Positions 15,652-24,616 of a DNA stretch of 64,000 nucleotides are shown here, piece by piece. How positions within the stretch are numbered: position 1 is the first letter of the stretch; each line of letters begins with the position of its first letter. The notes beneath the pieces are model-generated. The model was not told the DNA's origin. It was given only the letters and a program-made list of their open reading frames with translations, and searched no databases. A program made the translations under genes and the position numbers. Source of the stretch: RDYJ01 sp034931405 (GTDB lineage: Bacteria; Cyanobacteriota; Cyanobacteriia; Cyanobacteriales; Nostocaceae). The stretch is from NCBI RefSeq assembly GCF_034931405.1, contig NZ_JAYGHA010000026.1, positions 1-64,000 on the forward strand. Reading direction: 5' to 3'.

Positions 15652-17814
15652 ATGACTAATAATACATTTTCTAGACTCGCACCTTTCATTCAAGAATACA
15701 TTTATCTTCACAATTGGACAGAATTAAGACCTGTACAAATTGCCGCTTGTGAAGTTATATTTCAGACTGATGCTCATTTGCTAGTTGCTGCTGCTACCGC
15801 TGCGGGAAAAACAGAAGCAGCGTTTTTACCCATTTTAACTTTATTACAAGAAAACCCATCTACTACTATAGGTGTTTTGTATATTAGTCCTATCAAAGCT
15901 TTAATTAATGACCAATTCCAACGACTCAATGACTTATTAAAAACAGCAGATATTCCTGTACATTCTTGGCATGGTGATGTCTCTCAAAGTCGCAAAAATA
16001 AAGTTTTAAAACATCCCCAAGGTATTTTACAAATCACACCAGAATCTTTAGAAAGTTTATTAATTAATAAAAATCAAGAATTAACTAGATTATTTGCTGA
16101 TTTACGCTTTATAATTATTGATGAAATTCACGCTTTTATGGGTTCAGAACGAGGTTGTCAAATTATTTGTCAATTACAACGATTAGCTAAAATTACTAAA
16201 ATTCAACCCAGACGCATTGGTTTATCAGCAACTCTTGGTGATTATTCAATGGCGGAAAAATGGCTAAGTTCAGGAACAGATAAGCCAGTGATTACCCCAA
16301 ATATTGAGGCAGGTAAGCGGCAAATTAAACTCGCTGTAGAACATTTTTTTATTCATAAAGATATGGATGAATCTGATTATGAACAATATATTTTTAATAT
16401 TAGTAAATCTCGTAAATGTCTAATTTTTGCTAATAACCGTACCTACACAGAATCTATCATTTCTGCTTTGCGAAACATAGCCAAAAATACAGGATTCCCA
16501 GATATATATCATGTTCATCATGGTAGTATTTCTGCCAGGTTGCGACAATCTGCCGAAAATGCTATGCGTGAACCAAATACTCCTGCGGTGACTGCTGCGA
16601 CTTTGACTTTAGAATTAGGGATAGATATTGGTTATTTAGAAAGAGTTATTCAATTAGAATCACCTTTATCTGTTGCTAGTTTTTTACAAAGATTAGGACG
16701 CAGTGGAAGAAGAGGTGAATCGGCGGATATGCGCTTTATTTGTGCAGAAGAAAAGCCTTTATCAGAAGCTTACTTACCAGAACAAATTCCCTGGCAACTT
16801 TTACAGTCTATCGCTATTATTCAACTTTATTTAGAAGAAAGTTGGCTAGAACCAATTACACCAATTAAATATCCTTTCAGTTTACTTTATCATCAAACAA
16901 TGAGCATTTTAGCAGCAACGGGAGAAATTTCATCGGCGGCTTTAGCTCAACAAATTTTAACCTTACAACCATTTGCTAATATTTCAACCGATGATTATAA
17001 GTTATTATTACGATATTTAATTGATATTAATCACATTCAAAAAACTGAACGAGGTAAATTAATTATTGGTTTAGCTGGGGAAAAAATAGTTAATAAATTT
17101 CAGTTTTATGCCGTGTTTTCTGACAATCAAGAATATACTGTGAAACAGGGTAAAACAGAAATTGGTAGTATTGTTACACCTCCTGCTGTGGGTAATCAAT
17201 TTGGGTTAGCTGGTAAAAGTTGGGAAGTTTTAGAAGTTGATTTTAAAAAGCAGGTAATTTTTGTGAAGCAAGTTGACGGTAAAGCTACTATTTATTGGCG
17301 TGGGGGTAGTGGTAATATTCATGGGAGAATTTTACAAAGAATGCGTCAGATTTTGTTAGAAGATACAGAATATAGTTATTTACAAAAAAATGCTAACTCA
17401 CGTTTACAGGAAGTGAGAAAATTAGCGCGAAAAGCTGGATTAGATAAACATAGTATTCTGTTAATAGAAAAGAATAAATGCTGCATCTTTCCTTGGATGG
17501 GTACGGTGGCTTATCGCAGCTTAGAAAGATTGCTTAATTGCTTTTGTCGGGAATCTTTAGAAATTAGCAGTATTGGGGGTATGAATCCCTATTATTTGAC
17601 TTTGAAATTAGGGAAGGATAAGTTTTCTTCTGTTTATTCAGAAATTGCTTCATTATGTGAGCAAAGAATTACAGCCGAACATTTAGTTAGTCATGCAGAA
17701 GCACCGGAATTGCAAAAATATGATCGGTTTATTCCTAATGAGTTGTTACGGAAGGCATTTATTAATGACTATTTAGATATGGAAGAAGTGAGAAATCAGG
17801 TTTCCTTTTGGTAG
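15652..17814 (+). CDS. Lhr-like superfamily 2 helicase (BrxHI-like)
   Basis: About 720 residues. Helicase motifs in order: Q-type ELRPVQIAA, Walker A AAATAAGKTEAAFLP (about residue 45), IIIDEIHAFMG (DEIH, about 160), RIGLSATLGD, and in the second RecA domain GIDIGYLERV and SFLQRLGRSGRRGE (motif VI). About 350 further residues follow, as in Lhr-core proteins. A TTG at 15,640 is in frame; the ATG at 15,652 is the likelier start. BrxHI of type 2 BREX and stand-alone helicases of this type act in phage defence or DNA repair. The BrxD-like ATPase upstream supports a functional pair. Confidence 0.85.
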   Translation: MTNNTFSRLAPFIQEYIYLHNWTELRPVQIAACEVIFQTDAHLLVAAATAAGKTEAAFLPILTLLQENPSTTIGVLYISPIKALINDQFQRLNDLLKTADIPVHSWHGDVSQSRKNKVLKHPQGILQITPESLESLLINKNQELTRLFADLRFIIIDEIHAFMGSERGCQIICQLQRLAKITKIQPRRIGLSATLGDYSMAEKWLSSGTDKPVITPNIEAGKRQIKLAVEHFFIHKDMDESDYEQYIFNISKSRKCLIFANNRTYTESIISALRNIAKNTGFPDIYHVHHGSISARLRQSAENAMREPNTPAVTAATLTLELGIDIGYLERVIQLESPLSVASFLQRLGRSGRRGESADMRFICAEEKPLSEAYLPEQIPWQLLQSIAIIQLYLEESWLEPITPIKYPFSLLYHQTMSILAATGEISSAALAQQILTLQPFANISTDDYKLLLRYLIDINHIQKTERGKLIIGLAGEKIVNKFQFYAVFSDNQEYTVKQGKTEIGSIVTPPAVGNQFGLAGKSWEVLEVDFKKQVIFVKQVDGKATIYWRGGSGNIHGRILQRMRQILLEDTEYSYLQKNANSRLQEVRKLARKAGLDKHSILLIEKNKCCIFPWMGTVAYRSLERLLNCFCRESLEISSIGGMNPYYLTLKLGKDKFSSVYSEIASLCEQRITAEHLVSHAEAPELQKYDRFIPNELLRKAFINDYLDMEEVRNQVSFW

Positions 17815-17907
17815 AGAAATTAAATTTAAAGCTATTTTTGTGGGGTGGACATTTGCCTATCACAATTATGCAAGATAGCACTAAATTTTAGTTATTTCTC
17901 AGAACTC

Positions 17908-18099
17908 CTAAACCAGCTTTAGTTTCAATATATCTTTTAGGCTTAAAATATAATCAGCATTTCCAGCTATGATTTGTTCGGTAATTGATTTTTGTGTCCC
18001 CATTGGATCAATAGTGATAATGCAGCCGGATAAGTCTAGCGTTTCTAACGTGAAGTGCATAAGGTTTAGGAGCTTCCAAATAAAAAAACATTCAACCAC
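17908..18099 (-). pseudogene. ISAs1-family transposase fragment
   Basis: The readable frame contains LDLSGCIITIDPMGTQKSI and TEQIIAGNADYILSLKD. These match the conserved core of ISAs1 (H-repeat associated) transposases, where the Asp of TIDAMG-type motifs is catalytic. Only about 45 residues remain, joined to an unrelated N-terminus, and there are no visible terminal repeats. It is a relic. Confidence 0.7.
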
Positions 18100-18186
18100 C
18101 TAACGCAAAAAATCTATCAAACCCTCATTCCTCTGCGCTCTCTGCGCCTCTGCGGTTAGTTGATTCGGATAATTTATTTTTTGGAA

Positions 18187-18308
18187 GTCCCTTACGCAAC
18201 TGGCACATTGGTATAGTGCGCCAGACTGCATAAATTCTGCAAATAAACGGATTGTTGATATCTGATGCACCCTACAACAGATTTTTGGTGTGACACTTGC
18301 GTAAGTCC
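18187..18308. repeat. Degenerate MITE-like repeat with CTTACGCAA ends
   Basis: Starts GTCCCTTACGCAA and ends TTGCGTAAGTCC, giving imperfect inverted ends about 122 bp apart. Flanked on the left by a CTCTGCGCCTCTGCGG-type dispersed repeat (18,143-18,170). GGACTTACGCA-type ends are frequent in Nostocales mobile elements; no coding content remains. Confidence 0.5.
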
Positions 18309-18544
18309 TACATCTATAAAATTAAGTAATCAATAAGTCTTTTTTTCAACTTAGTGATAATATTGTTTTAGAAGCTAATAATTTTGATTTTTTCTCTATC
18401 TTTTGATAGTAGATTTATCCGAGATTTTCACTGGTTTAGTGTATATCAGATATGTAAGATTTTGGACACATCCTATAGGAAGATGACTATAAATAAGAGT
18501 CGATTTAAATTAAGCATGGTGTGTCGAATAACTGCTTTCTATGG

Positions 18545-18572
18545 AGGTTTAGCGGAGCTAAACCTTTTTTTT
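18545..18572 (+). terminator. Rho-independent terminator-type hairpin without an upstream gene
   Basis: AGGTTTAGC and GCTAAACCT form a 9-bp stem with loop GGA, followed by eight T. No gene lies upstream on this strand since the helicase stop at 17,814, so it may end a small RNA. The stem also resembles the dispersed GGTTTAGC...GCTAAACC palindromes of this genome (compare 54,867-54,895). Confidence 0.6.
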
Positions 18573-18680
18573 ACATAAATCAGGCAATAAGATTAATGAG
18601 CAAAAAATCATCCTTCCTTAAGACTGATTAATTTATCGAATCAAGTATCTAAATTATAAAAATATAATCTACTTCTACCC

Positions 18681-18709
18681 AAGGCTTGCTCTTTGATCAA
18701 GCCTTTTTT
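18681..18709 (+). terminator. Second orphan terminator hairpin
   Basis: AAGGCTTG and CAAGCCTT pair around a 9-base loop and are followed by TTTTTT. It is 110 bp after the previous hairpin. The interval between the two has no frame worth calling and could be a short non-coding transcript. Confidence 0.6.
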
Positions 18710-18771
18710 CATTATTTTACAGTTACAGTTAAACTTGGGATTATTTTTAAGATCCCATCATCAAGCAATAC

Positions 18772-18893
18772 GTAAGTATTCAGCTATAGCAATCGTTCAT
18801 CCCCAGATCCCCGACTTCTAAGATCAATTTATCATTTATGGACACAATAAACAAAAGAAGTCGGGGATCTTATCACCTCACCTGAATTCTTAC
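18772..18893. repeat. MITE copy 1 (122 bp) with GTAAGTATTCAG ends
   Basis: Terminal inverted repeats GTAAGTATTCAG and CTGAATTCTTAC match at 11 of 12 positions. Inside are the inverted arms AGATCCCCGACTTC and GAAGTCGGGGATCT. A near-identical copy lies at 21,896-22,018 between fdxN and nifS, including the middle TCAATTTATCATTTATGG. No coding capacity. Confidence 0.85.
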
Positions 18894-19260
18894 AGCACAT
18901 AATGTATTAAGCGTATTTTATTCTAAAAAGACTAAAAGAAATGGTGTTGTTTTGGATTAAACGCGAAGCAAGCAGATTTAATTAATTTTTGTCCGAATTT
19001 CTTATTCCCCAATTTTGATATTATTTCTCATTCCCGCACGGCTGAAAGAACTCAAAACCCAGAAAAAAACTATCAAAAAATCAACTACTTGCAAATTATC
19101 TGCATTAAGAGTTATGCTTTTATTAAAGCTAAAATCATGCTGCAATGTAGGCGAAAAATGAAATTATCATCATTACCTATTGAAAACTTAAAAGAATATA
19201 AACTGCATTTTTATCTAAAAAAAAATGATATTCTGTATACAGAATTGAATTTCGCACATA

Positions 19261-19295
19261 ACTGGAGTAGTCAGGTTGATCCTACTCCAGTTTTT
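19261..19295 (+). terminator. Third orphan terminator hairpin upstream of nifB
   Basis: ACTGGAGTAG and CTACTCCAGT form a perfect 10-bp stem with an 11-base loop, followed by TTTTT. The stem is too stable and T-tailed to be chance. No gene of known type precedes it, so a small RNA ending here is a reasonable guess. Confidence 0.65.
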
Positions 19296-19880
19296 CACCT
19301 CAAATACCCTGTAAATTAAGACTTTCAGGAGGATTTGAGATAATTTGAGTACATACTTAATATAGCTCAAAATCCCAGCAAATATGGACAAGATCCTGAT
19401 AAATAAGGGATTTTGAGTGAGTGCAAATAAATCCTGAACCCCGCTTCATAAATACTCGTACCCCAACCTAAAAATACTAGTACCCCTACCCAAAAAAATA
19501 TTATTTAATTTTTGTAATCCTGGTAAAGATAGGGATTTATAGATTTGAGTACAAACATAATAAATCCAATAAATCCTATCCTGATATAACCAAACACCTA
19601 TTTAGAAAGTGCTGCTATAAATCATTTATCGCCAATCACTTAACGCTCCTTAACAAATCAAAAGCCAAAAGTGAGTGGAGGGATGAGATAGCACCATGCC
19701 TGAAGTGAATAGGAGTCGCGGCTGTACAAACTTAGTCTAGCCAAGACCCACAGTTGACACACACCAGCCGAACCTTGGAGAAATTTTGGATTTTAGATTT
19801 TAGATTTTGGATTCAAAGTCTTAATTAATAGACTGTTGCCATCATCTCAAATAACACTAAAATAATCCAAAATTTGTATC

Positions 19881-19905
19881 ATACTCATGCGGGCAAAGTG
19901 AGTAT
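19881..19905 (+). promoter_or_regulatory. Hairpin in the nifB leader region
   Basis: ATACTCA and TGAGTAT pair across an 11-base loop about 90 bp before the nifB ATG. No T-run follows, so it is more likely an mRNA-leader or binding feature than a terminator. NifB-operon promoters in heterocystous cyanobacteria are activated in heterocysts; I cannot place the transcription start. Confidence 0.35.
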
Positions 19906-19993
19906 CAGACGTGACTTCAGTTCATAGGCATTGGAAGTAGCAACGGCATCTCCCACAGTGGCCATCTAGTCCACCGAACCCTTGCGAAATTCA

Positions 19994-21433
19994 ATGACAC
20001 TACCGGCTACAGGACTCCTCACCTCCTCCGAACAGGAACCCAATATCATCCAATCCAAATCAGGTGGTTGCGGTTGCGATAGCAGCACAACACCAGAAAT
20101 GGACGAAAAACTCATAGAACGCATCGCCAAACATCCCTGTTACAGCGAAGAAGCACATCACCATTACGCCCGGATGCACGTTGCAGTTGCACCAGCTTGC
20201 AACATTCAATGTAACTATTGTAACCGCAAGTATGACTGTGCAAATGAAAGCCGTCCTGGAGTAGTAAGCGAATTACTCACACCAGAAGAAGCTGCACATA
20301 AAGTATTGGTGATTGCTGGAAAAATTCCCCAAATGACAGTTTTGGGAGTTGCTGGACCTGGAGATCCTTTAGCCAATCCAGAAAAAACATTCCGTACCTT
20401 TGAGTTGATTGCAGATAAAGCGCCAGATATTAAACTGTGCTTATCTACTAACGGTTTGATGCTCACAGAATATGTCGATCGCATCAAACAATTAAATATA
20501 GATCACGTTACTATCACCCTTAACACCATCGACCCAGAAATAGGCGCACAAATCTATTCTTGGGTTCACTATAAACGCAAGCGTTACAGAGGGATTGAAG
20601 GGGCGAAGATTCTCCTAGAAAAGCAGTTAGAAGGATTGCAAGCTTTAAAGGAAGCGGATATCTTATGCAAAGTTAATTCGGTGATGATTCCCGGAATTAA
20701 TGACCAACATTTGGTAGAAGTTAACAAAGCAATTCGTGAAAGAGGTGCATTCCTGCACAACATCATGCCGCTAATTTCTGCACCAGAACATGGAACACAT
20801 TTCGGTTTAACCGGTCAACGTGGACCCACAGGTAAAGAACTCAAAGAAGTTCAAGATAACTGCTCTGGTAACATGAAAATGATGCGCCACTGTCGTCAGT
20901 GTCGAGCAGATGCGGTAGGATTATTAGGAGAAGACCGCAGCCAAGAATTCACCAAAGATAAATTCCTGGAAATGTCTCCAGAATATAACCTGGAAACACG
21001 CCAAGAAGTCCATGAAGGAATTGAGAAATTTAGAGAAGAAATTAAACTAGCAAAGGCCAAGGTACAAACTGGCAAGAAAGTTGCTAATAGTCCTAAAATC
21101 CTGGTTGCAGTAGCAACTAAAGGTGGTGGATTAGTCAACCAACACTTCGGTCATGTAAAGGAATTTCAAGTCTATGAAGTGGATGGTAATGAAGTAAAAT
21201 TTGTCAGTCATCGGAAGATTGATCAATATTGTCAAGGTGGATACGGTGAAGAAGCGACCGCAGAAAATATAATGAAAGCGATCGCAGATTGTAAAGCAGT
21301 TTTAGTTTCCAAAATAGGTAATTGTCCTAAAGAGAAACTGCACGAAGCTGGCATACAAACTGTTGAAGCTTACGACGTAATTGAAAAAGTTGCTTTAGAG
21401 TTTTACGAGCAGTATGTAAAGACTGGGGAATAG
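19994..21433 (+). CDS. nifB: Nitrogenase FeMo-cofactor biosynthesis protein NifB
   Basis: A 479-residue radical-SAM enzyme that builds the 8Fe-9S-C NifB-co core of the FeMo cofactor. The SAM-cluster motif is CNIQCNYCNRKYDC (about residue 70), and further Cys for accessory clusters are in KMMRHCRQCRADAVG. The C-terminal 110 residues (from about KILVAVATKGGGLVNQHFGH) form the NifX/NafY-like domain. The ATG at 19,994 is preferred; the frame is open four codons further to a TTG at 19,982. It is the first gene of the nif operon. The spacer to fdxN contains heptad repeats (GGGGACT). Confidence 0.95.
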   Translation: MTLPATGLLTSSEQEPNIIQSKSGGCGCDSSTTPEMDEKLIERIAKHPCYSEEAHHHYARMHVAVAPACNIQCNYCNRKYDCANESRPGVVSELLTPEEAAHKVLVIAGKIPQMTVLGVAGPGDPLANPEKTFRTFELIADKAPDIKLCLSTNGLMLTEYVDRIKQLNIDHVTITLNTIDPEIGAQIYSWVHYKRKRYRGIEGAKILLEKQLEGLQALKEADILCKVNSVMIPGINDQHLVEVNKAIRERGAFLHNIMPLISAPEHGTHFGLTGQRGPTGKELKEVQDNCSGNMKMMRHCRQCRADAVGLLGEDRSQEFTKDKFLEMSPEYNLETRQEVHEGIEKFREEIKLAKAKVQTGKKVANSPKILVAVATKGGGLVNQHFGHVKEFQVYEVDGNEVKFVSHRKIDQYCQGGYGEEATAENIMKAIADCKAVLVSKIGNCPKEKLHEAGIQTVEAYDVIEKVALEFYEQYVKTGE

Positions 21434-21521
21434 GGACTGGGGACTGGGGACTAAGAAAAAAACTTTTCCCAATACCCAGTACCCAACCACTAATCACCAA
21501 TTCACAAGAAGGCAAATAATT

Positions 21522-21860
21522 ATGGCTTACAAAATTACTAGCCAGTGTATTTCCTGCAAGCTCTGTTTGTCTGTATGTCCCACTGGTGCAGTCAAGATAG
21601 TAGATGGTCTACACTTGATCGATTCTGAACTTTGCACAAACTGCAATGGTAGTATTCACACCGTACCTCAATGTAAAGCAGTTTGTCCCACTGCTAATGG
21701 TTGCGTGAAACAAGCAAGTGACTATTGGGAAAGTTGGTTTGCTAAATACAATAGTGTGTTATTGAAGTTAACCGATAAACAGGATTATTGGGAACGTTGG
21801 TATAACACTTATTCCCAGAAATTCTCTGAACAATTGAAAAAACATCAAGTAGTGGTTTAG
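21522..21860 (+). CDS. fdxN: nif-associated 2[4Fe-4S] ferredoxin FdxN, uninterrupted
   Basis: 112 residues. Cluster motifs CISCKLCLSVCPTGAV and CTNCNGSIHTVPQCKAVCP supply the eight Cys of a bacterial-type ferredoxin, the second with the longer insert typical of NifB-linked ferredoxins. It lies between nifB and nifS as in other cyanobacteria. In some Anabaena strains this gene is split by the fdxN element, which needs XisF; here the frame is continuous and no such element is present. Confidence 0.93.
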   Translation: MAYKITSQCISCKLCLSVCPTGAVKIVDGLHLIDSELCTNCNGSIHTVPQCKAVCPTANGCVKQASDYWESWFAKYNSVLLKLTDKQDYWERWYNTYSQKFSEQLKKHQVVV

Positions 21861-21895
21861 GTGAATGGGTATTGGGGATTGGGGATGAGGAAGAG

Positions 21896-22018
21896 GTAAG
21901 TATTCAGTTATAGCAATCGTTCATACCCAAATCCCCGACTTCACCAGATCAATTTATCATTTATGGTCACAATAAACAAAAGAAGTCGGGGATCTTATCG
22001 CCTCACCTGAATTCTTAC
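21896..22018. repeat. MITE copy 2 in the fdxN-nifS spacer
   Basis: Copy of the element at 18,772-18,893, with the same ends GTAAGTATTCAG / CTGAATTCTTAC and the same CCCCGACTTC arms. It lies inside the nif operon transcript and will fold as a hairpin in the mRNA. Preceded by GGGGATTGG-type heptads (21,871-21,890). Confidence 0.85.
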
Positions 22019-22068
22019 AGGCAGAGTTTTTAGCAATTACCCATTACCCAATAAATAACTAATAACTA

Positions 22069-23286
22069 ATGAGTGAAATGTTAAAGAATTGCATCTATCT
22101 TGATAATAACGCTACCACCAAAGTAGATTCTGACGTGGTTGAGGTCATGTTACCTTATCTAACAGACTACTACGCGAATCCTTCTAGTATGCACACCTTT
22201 GGTGGACAACTTGGAAAAGATGTAAAAGTAGCTAGAGAACAAGTTGCAGCTTTACTGGGTGCAGATGAGTCAGAAATTGTCTTTACAAGTTGCGGAACTG
22301 AAGGTGACAATGCTGCTATTCGTGCTGCATTATTAGCTCAACCAGAAAAACGTCATATCATCACTTCCCAAGTAGAACATCCCGCAGTTTTAAATGTCTG
22401 CAAACAATTAGAAACGCAAGGTTATCAAGTTACCTATTTGTCCGTTAATAAGCAGGGACAAATAGACTTGAATGAGTTAGAAGCTGCTCTCACTGGTAAC
22501 ACCGCCTTGGTAACAGTGATGTATGCCAATAACGAAACCGGCACAATTTTTCCCATCGAAGAAATTGGTGCTAGAGTTAAAGAATATGGAGCAATCTTTC
22601 ACGTCGATGCAGTACAAGCGGTAGGTAAAATACCCTTGAATATGAAGACCAGCACCATAGATATGTTAACTATATCTGGTCACAAAATTCATGCTCCCAA
22701 GGGTATTGGTGCTTTGTATATTAGACGTGGTGTTCGATTCCGTCCTTTATTAATTGGTGGACATCAAGAAAGAGGACGCAGAGCAGGTACAGAAAATGTT
22801 CCCGGTATTATTGCTTTAGGAAAAGCTGCGGAATTGGAAATGTTCCACTTGGAAGATGCAACTAAGAGAGAAAGAAAGTTGCGCGATTATTTGGAACAAT
22901 CCTTACTTGCTAAAATTCCCGATTGTGCAGTTAATGGTGATGTCAAAAATAGATTACCAAATACTAGCAATATCGGTTTCAAGTATATTGAAGGTGAAGC
23001 AATTCTGTTACTTCTAAATAAGCATGGTATTTGTGCTTCCTCTGGTTCTGCTTGTACTTCAGGTTCTCTTGAACCATCTCACGTTTTACGAGCAATGGGT
23101 TTACCCTACACTACTTTACATGGTTCAATTCGTTTCAGTCTTTGTCGCTACACCACCGAAGCTGAAATTGAGCAAGTAATTGCAGTTATGCCAGAAATTG
23201 TTGAAAAACTCCGAGCTTTATCTCCCTTCAAAAATGATGATGCCGGTTGGTTACAACAGCAGGAACACACTTTAGTAAATCGGTAA
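22069..23286 (+). CDS. nifS: Cysteine desulfurase NifS
   Basis: A 405-residue PLP enzyme that supplies sulfur for nitrogenase Fe-S clusters. Visible features: IYLDNNATTKVD start, FHVDAVQAVGKIP, the PLP lysine in ISGHKIHAPKG (about residue 206), and the catalytic Cys loop SSGSACTSGSLEPSHVL (about residue 327). Start codon is inside an AACTA repeat (TAACTAATAACTAATG); an alternative ATG is three codons later. It is followed by nifU after a repeat-filled spacer. Confidence 0.95.
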   Translation: MSEMLKNCIYLDNNATTKVDSDVVEVMLPYLTDYYANPSSMHTFGGQLGKDVKVAREQVAALLGADESEIVFTSCGTEGDNAAIRAALLAQPEKRHIITSQVEHPAVLNVCKQLETQGYQVTYLSVNKQGQIDLNELEAALTGNTALVTVMYANNETGTIFPIEEIGARVKEYGAIFHVDAVQAVGKIPLNMKTSTIDMLTISGHKIHAPKGIGALYIRRGVRFRPLLIGGHQERGRRAGTENVPGIIALGKAAELEMFHLEDATKRERKLRDYLEQSLLAKIPDCAVNGDVKNRLPNTSNIGFKYIEGEAILLLLNKHGICASSGSACTSGSLEPSHVLRAMGLPYTTLHGSIRFSLCRYTTEAEIEQVIAVMPEIVEKLRALSPFKNDDAGWLQQQEHTLVNR

Positions 23287-23288
23287 AT

Positions 23289-23470
<182 letters not shown>

Positions 23471-23488
23471 TTTTTCTTAAAAACAACT

Positions 23489-24403
23489 ATGTGGGACTAC
23501 ACTGATAAAGTATTAGAATTGTTTTACGATCCTAAAAACCAAGGCGCAATTGAAGAAACTGGCGAAGCTGGTGTGAAGGTTGCAACTGGTGAAGTCGGAA
23601 GTATTGCTTGTGGTGATGCTTTAAGATTACATTTGAAAGTTGAAGTTGCATCTGATAAGATTCTTGATGCTCGGTTTCAAACTTTTGGTTGTACCAGTGC
23701 GATCGCTTCTTCCAGTGCTTTGACTGAAATGGTTAAAGGGTTGACTTTAGATGAAGCTTTGAAAGTTACAAATAAGGAAATTGCTGCATATTTAGGTGGT
23801 TTACCTGAAGCAAAAATGCACTGTTCAGTTATGGGTCAAGAAGCTTTAGAAGCTGCTATATTTAATTATAGAGGCATTCCTTTAGCCGCCCATGATGACG
23901 ATGATGAAGGAACTCTAATTTGTACTTGTTTTAGTATTACTGATACTAAGATTAGAAAAGCTGTTGCTCAAAATAATCTTCTCAGTGCCGAACAAGTAAC
24001 AAATTATGTAAAAGCTGGTGGCGGATGCGGTTCTTGTTTAGCGAAAATTGATGATATAATAAGAGAAGTAAAGCAGGAAACCGCCAAACAAACTCTCAAC
24101 ACCAAAGGCGCGAAAACTACTACAGAAATTCCTAGTTCAATGTTTAATGAAGGGCAACAAAGACCATTAACTAATGTTCAAAAAATTGCCCTGATTCAAA
24201 AAGTATTAGATGAAGAAGTCCGACCCGTTTTAATCGCCGACGGGGGAGATGTAGAACTTTATGATGTAGAAGGCGATAAAATTAAAGTTATTCTTAAAGG
24301 TGCTTGCGGTTCATGTTCTAGCAGCACAGCCACTTTGAAAGTTGCGATTGAAGCGAGATTACGCGATCGCATCAGCAAAGAAATCATCGTTGAAGCAGTT
24401 TAG
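23489..24403 (+). CDS. nifU: Fe-S cluster scaffold NifU
   Basis: A 304-residue three-domain scaffold for nitrogenase clusters. The N-terminal IscU-like domain has Cys in SIACGDAL, FGCTSAIAS and KMHCSVMG. The central [2Fe-2S] BFD-like domain has LICTCFSITD and GGGCGSCLAKI. The C-terminal Nfu domain ends with KGACGSCSSSTATL. Length and order are standard. It is encoded between nifS and nifH in the usual order. Confidence 0.95.
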   Translation: MWDYTDKVLELFYDPKNQGAIEETGEAGVKVATGEVGSIACGDALRLHLKVEVASDKILDARFQTFGCTSAIASSSALTEMVKGLTLDEALKVTNKEIAAYLGGLPEAKMHCSVMGQEALEAAIFNYRGIPLAAHDDDDEGTLICTCFSITDTKIRKAVAQNNLLSAEQVTNYVKAGGGCGSCLAKIDDIIREVKQETAKQTLNTKGAKTTTEIPSSMFNEGQQRPLTNVQKIALIQKVLDEEVRPVLIADGGDVELYDVEGDKIKVILKGACGSCSSSTATLKVAIEARLRDRISKEIIVEAV

Positions 24404-24499
24404 AAATTAGTCATTAGTCATTGGTCATTAGTAAATGATAAATGACAAACCAGTAATTCTTACAACCCAATAAACACTATGAACACAACCAAATTGTCT

Positions 24500-24563
24500 G
24501 TAGAGCGATCGCCACCATAGCGACGTTCTACACACGCTCACCGCCGTAGAACTTGGCCGTGAG
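24500..24563 (+). promoter_or_regulatory. nifH: Two hairpins in the nifU-nifH spacer (nifH 5' leader)
   Basis: GTAGAGCGATCGC (24,500) pairs with GCGACGTTCTAC (to 24,531), and CTCACCGCC (24,537) pairs with GGCCGTGAG (to 24,563). Anabaena nifH transcripts are known to have processed 5' ends next to stem-loops that raise nifH mRNA levels, so these are likely the corresponding structures. The HIP1 octamer is part of the first stem. Confidence 0.55.
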
Positions 24564-24616
24564 AACCAAAAGACAAAAAACCCCCCCAATCAACCAATTC
24601 TAGGAAAACACGAACA

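Larger units (their letters stand above)
17815..19993. other. Gene-poor region between the helicase and nifB
   Basis: Over 2.1 kb without a credible intact gene. It holds an ISAs1 transposase relic, one degenerate and one well-formed MITE, three strong terminator-type hairpins (18,545, 18,681, 19,261) that end nothing visible, and the nifB upstream region. Short frames at 18,384 and 19,089 lack family features. The isolated terminators suggest small transcripts. The nifB promoter must lie towards the right end. Confidence 0.6.

Noticed and set aside
12522..17814. Complete BREX locus
   Set aside because: Only BrxD-like and BrxHI-like proteins are present; no PglX methylase, PglZ, BrxC/PglY or PglW.
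18384..19319. Short frames at 18,384-18,578 and 19,089-19,319 upstream of nifB
   Set aside because: No ribosome site or family pattern; both run into terminator hairpins, so they look like chance frames over non-coding DNA.
21522..21860. fdxN element (XisF type) expected in some Anabaena strains
   Set aside because: fdxN is a continuous 112-codon gene here and no serine recombinase is present.
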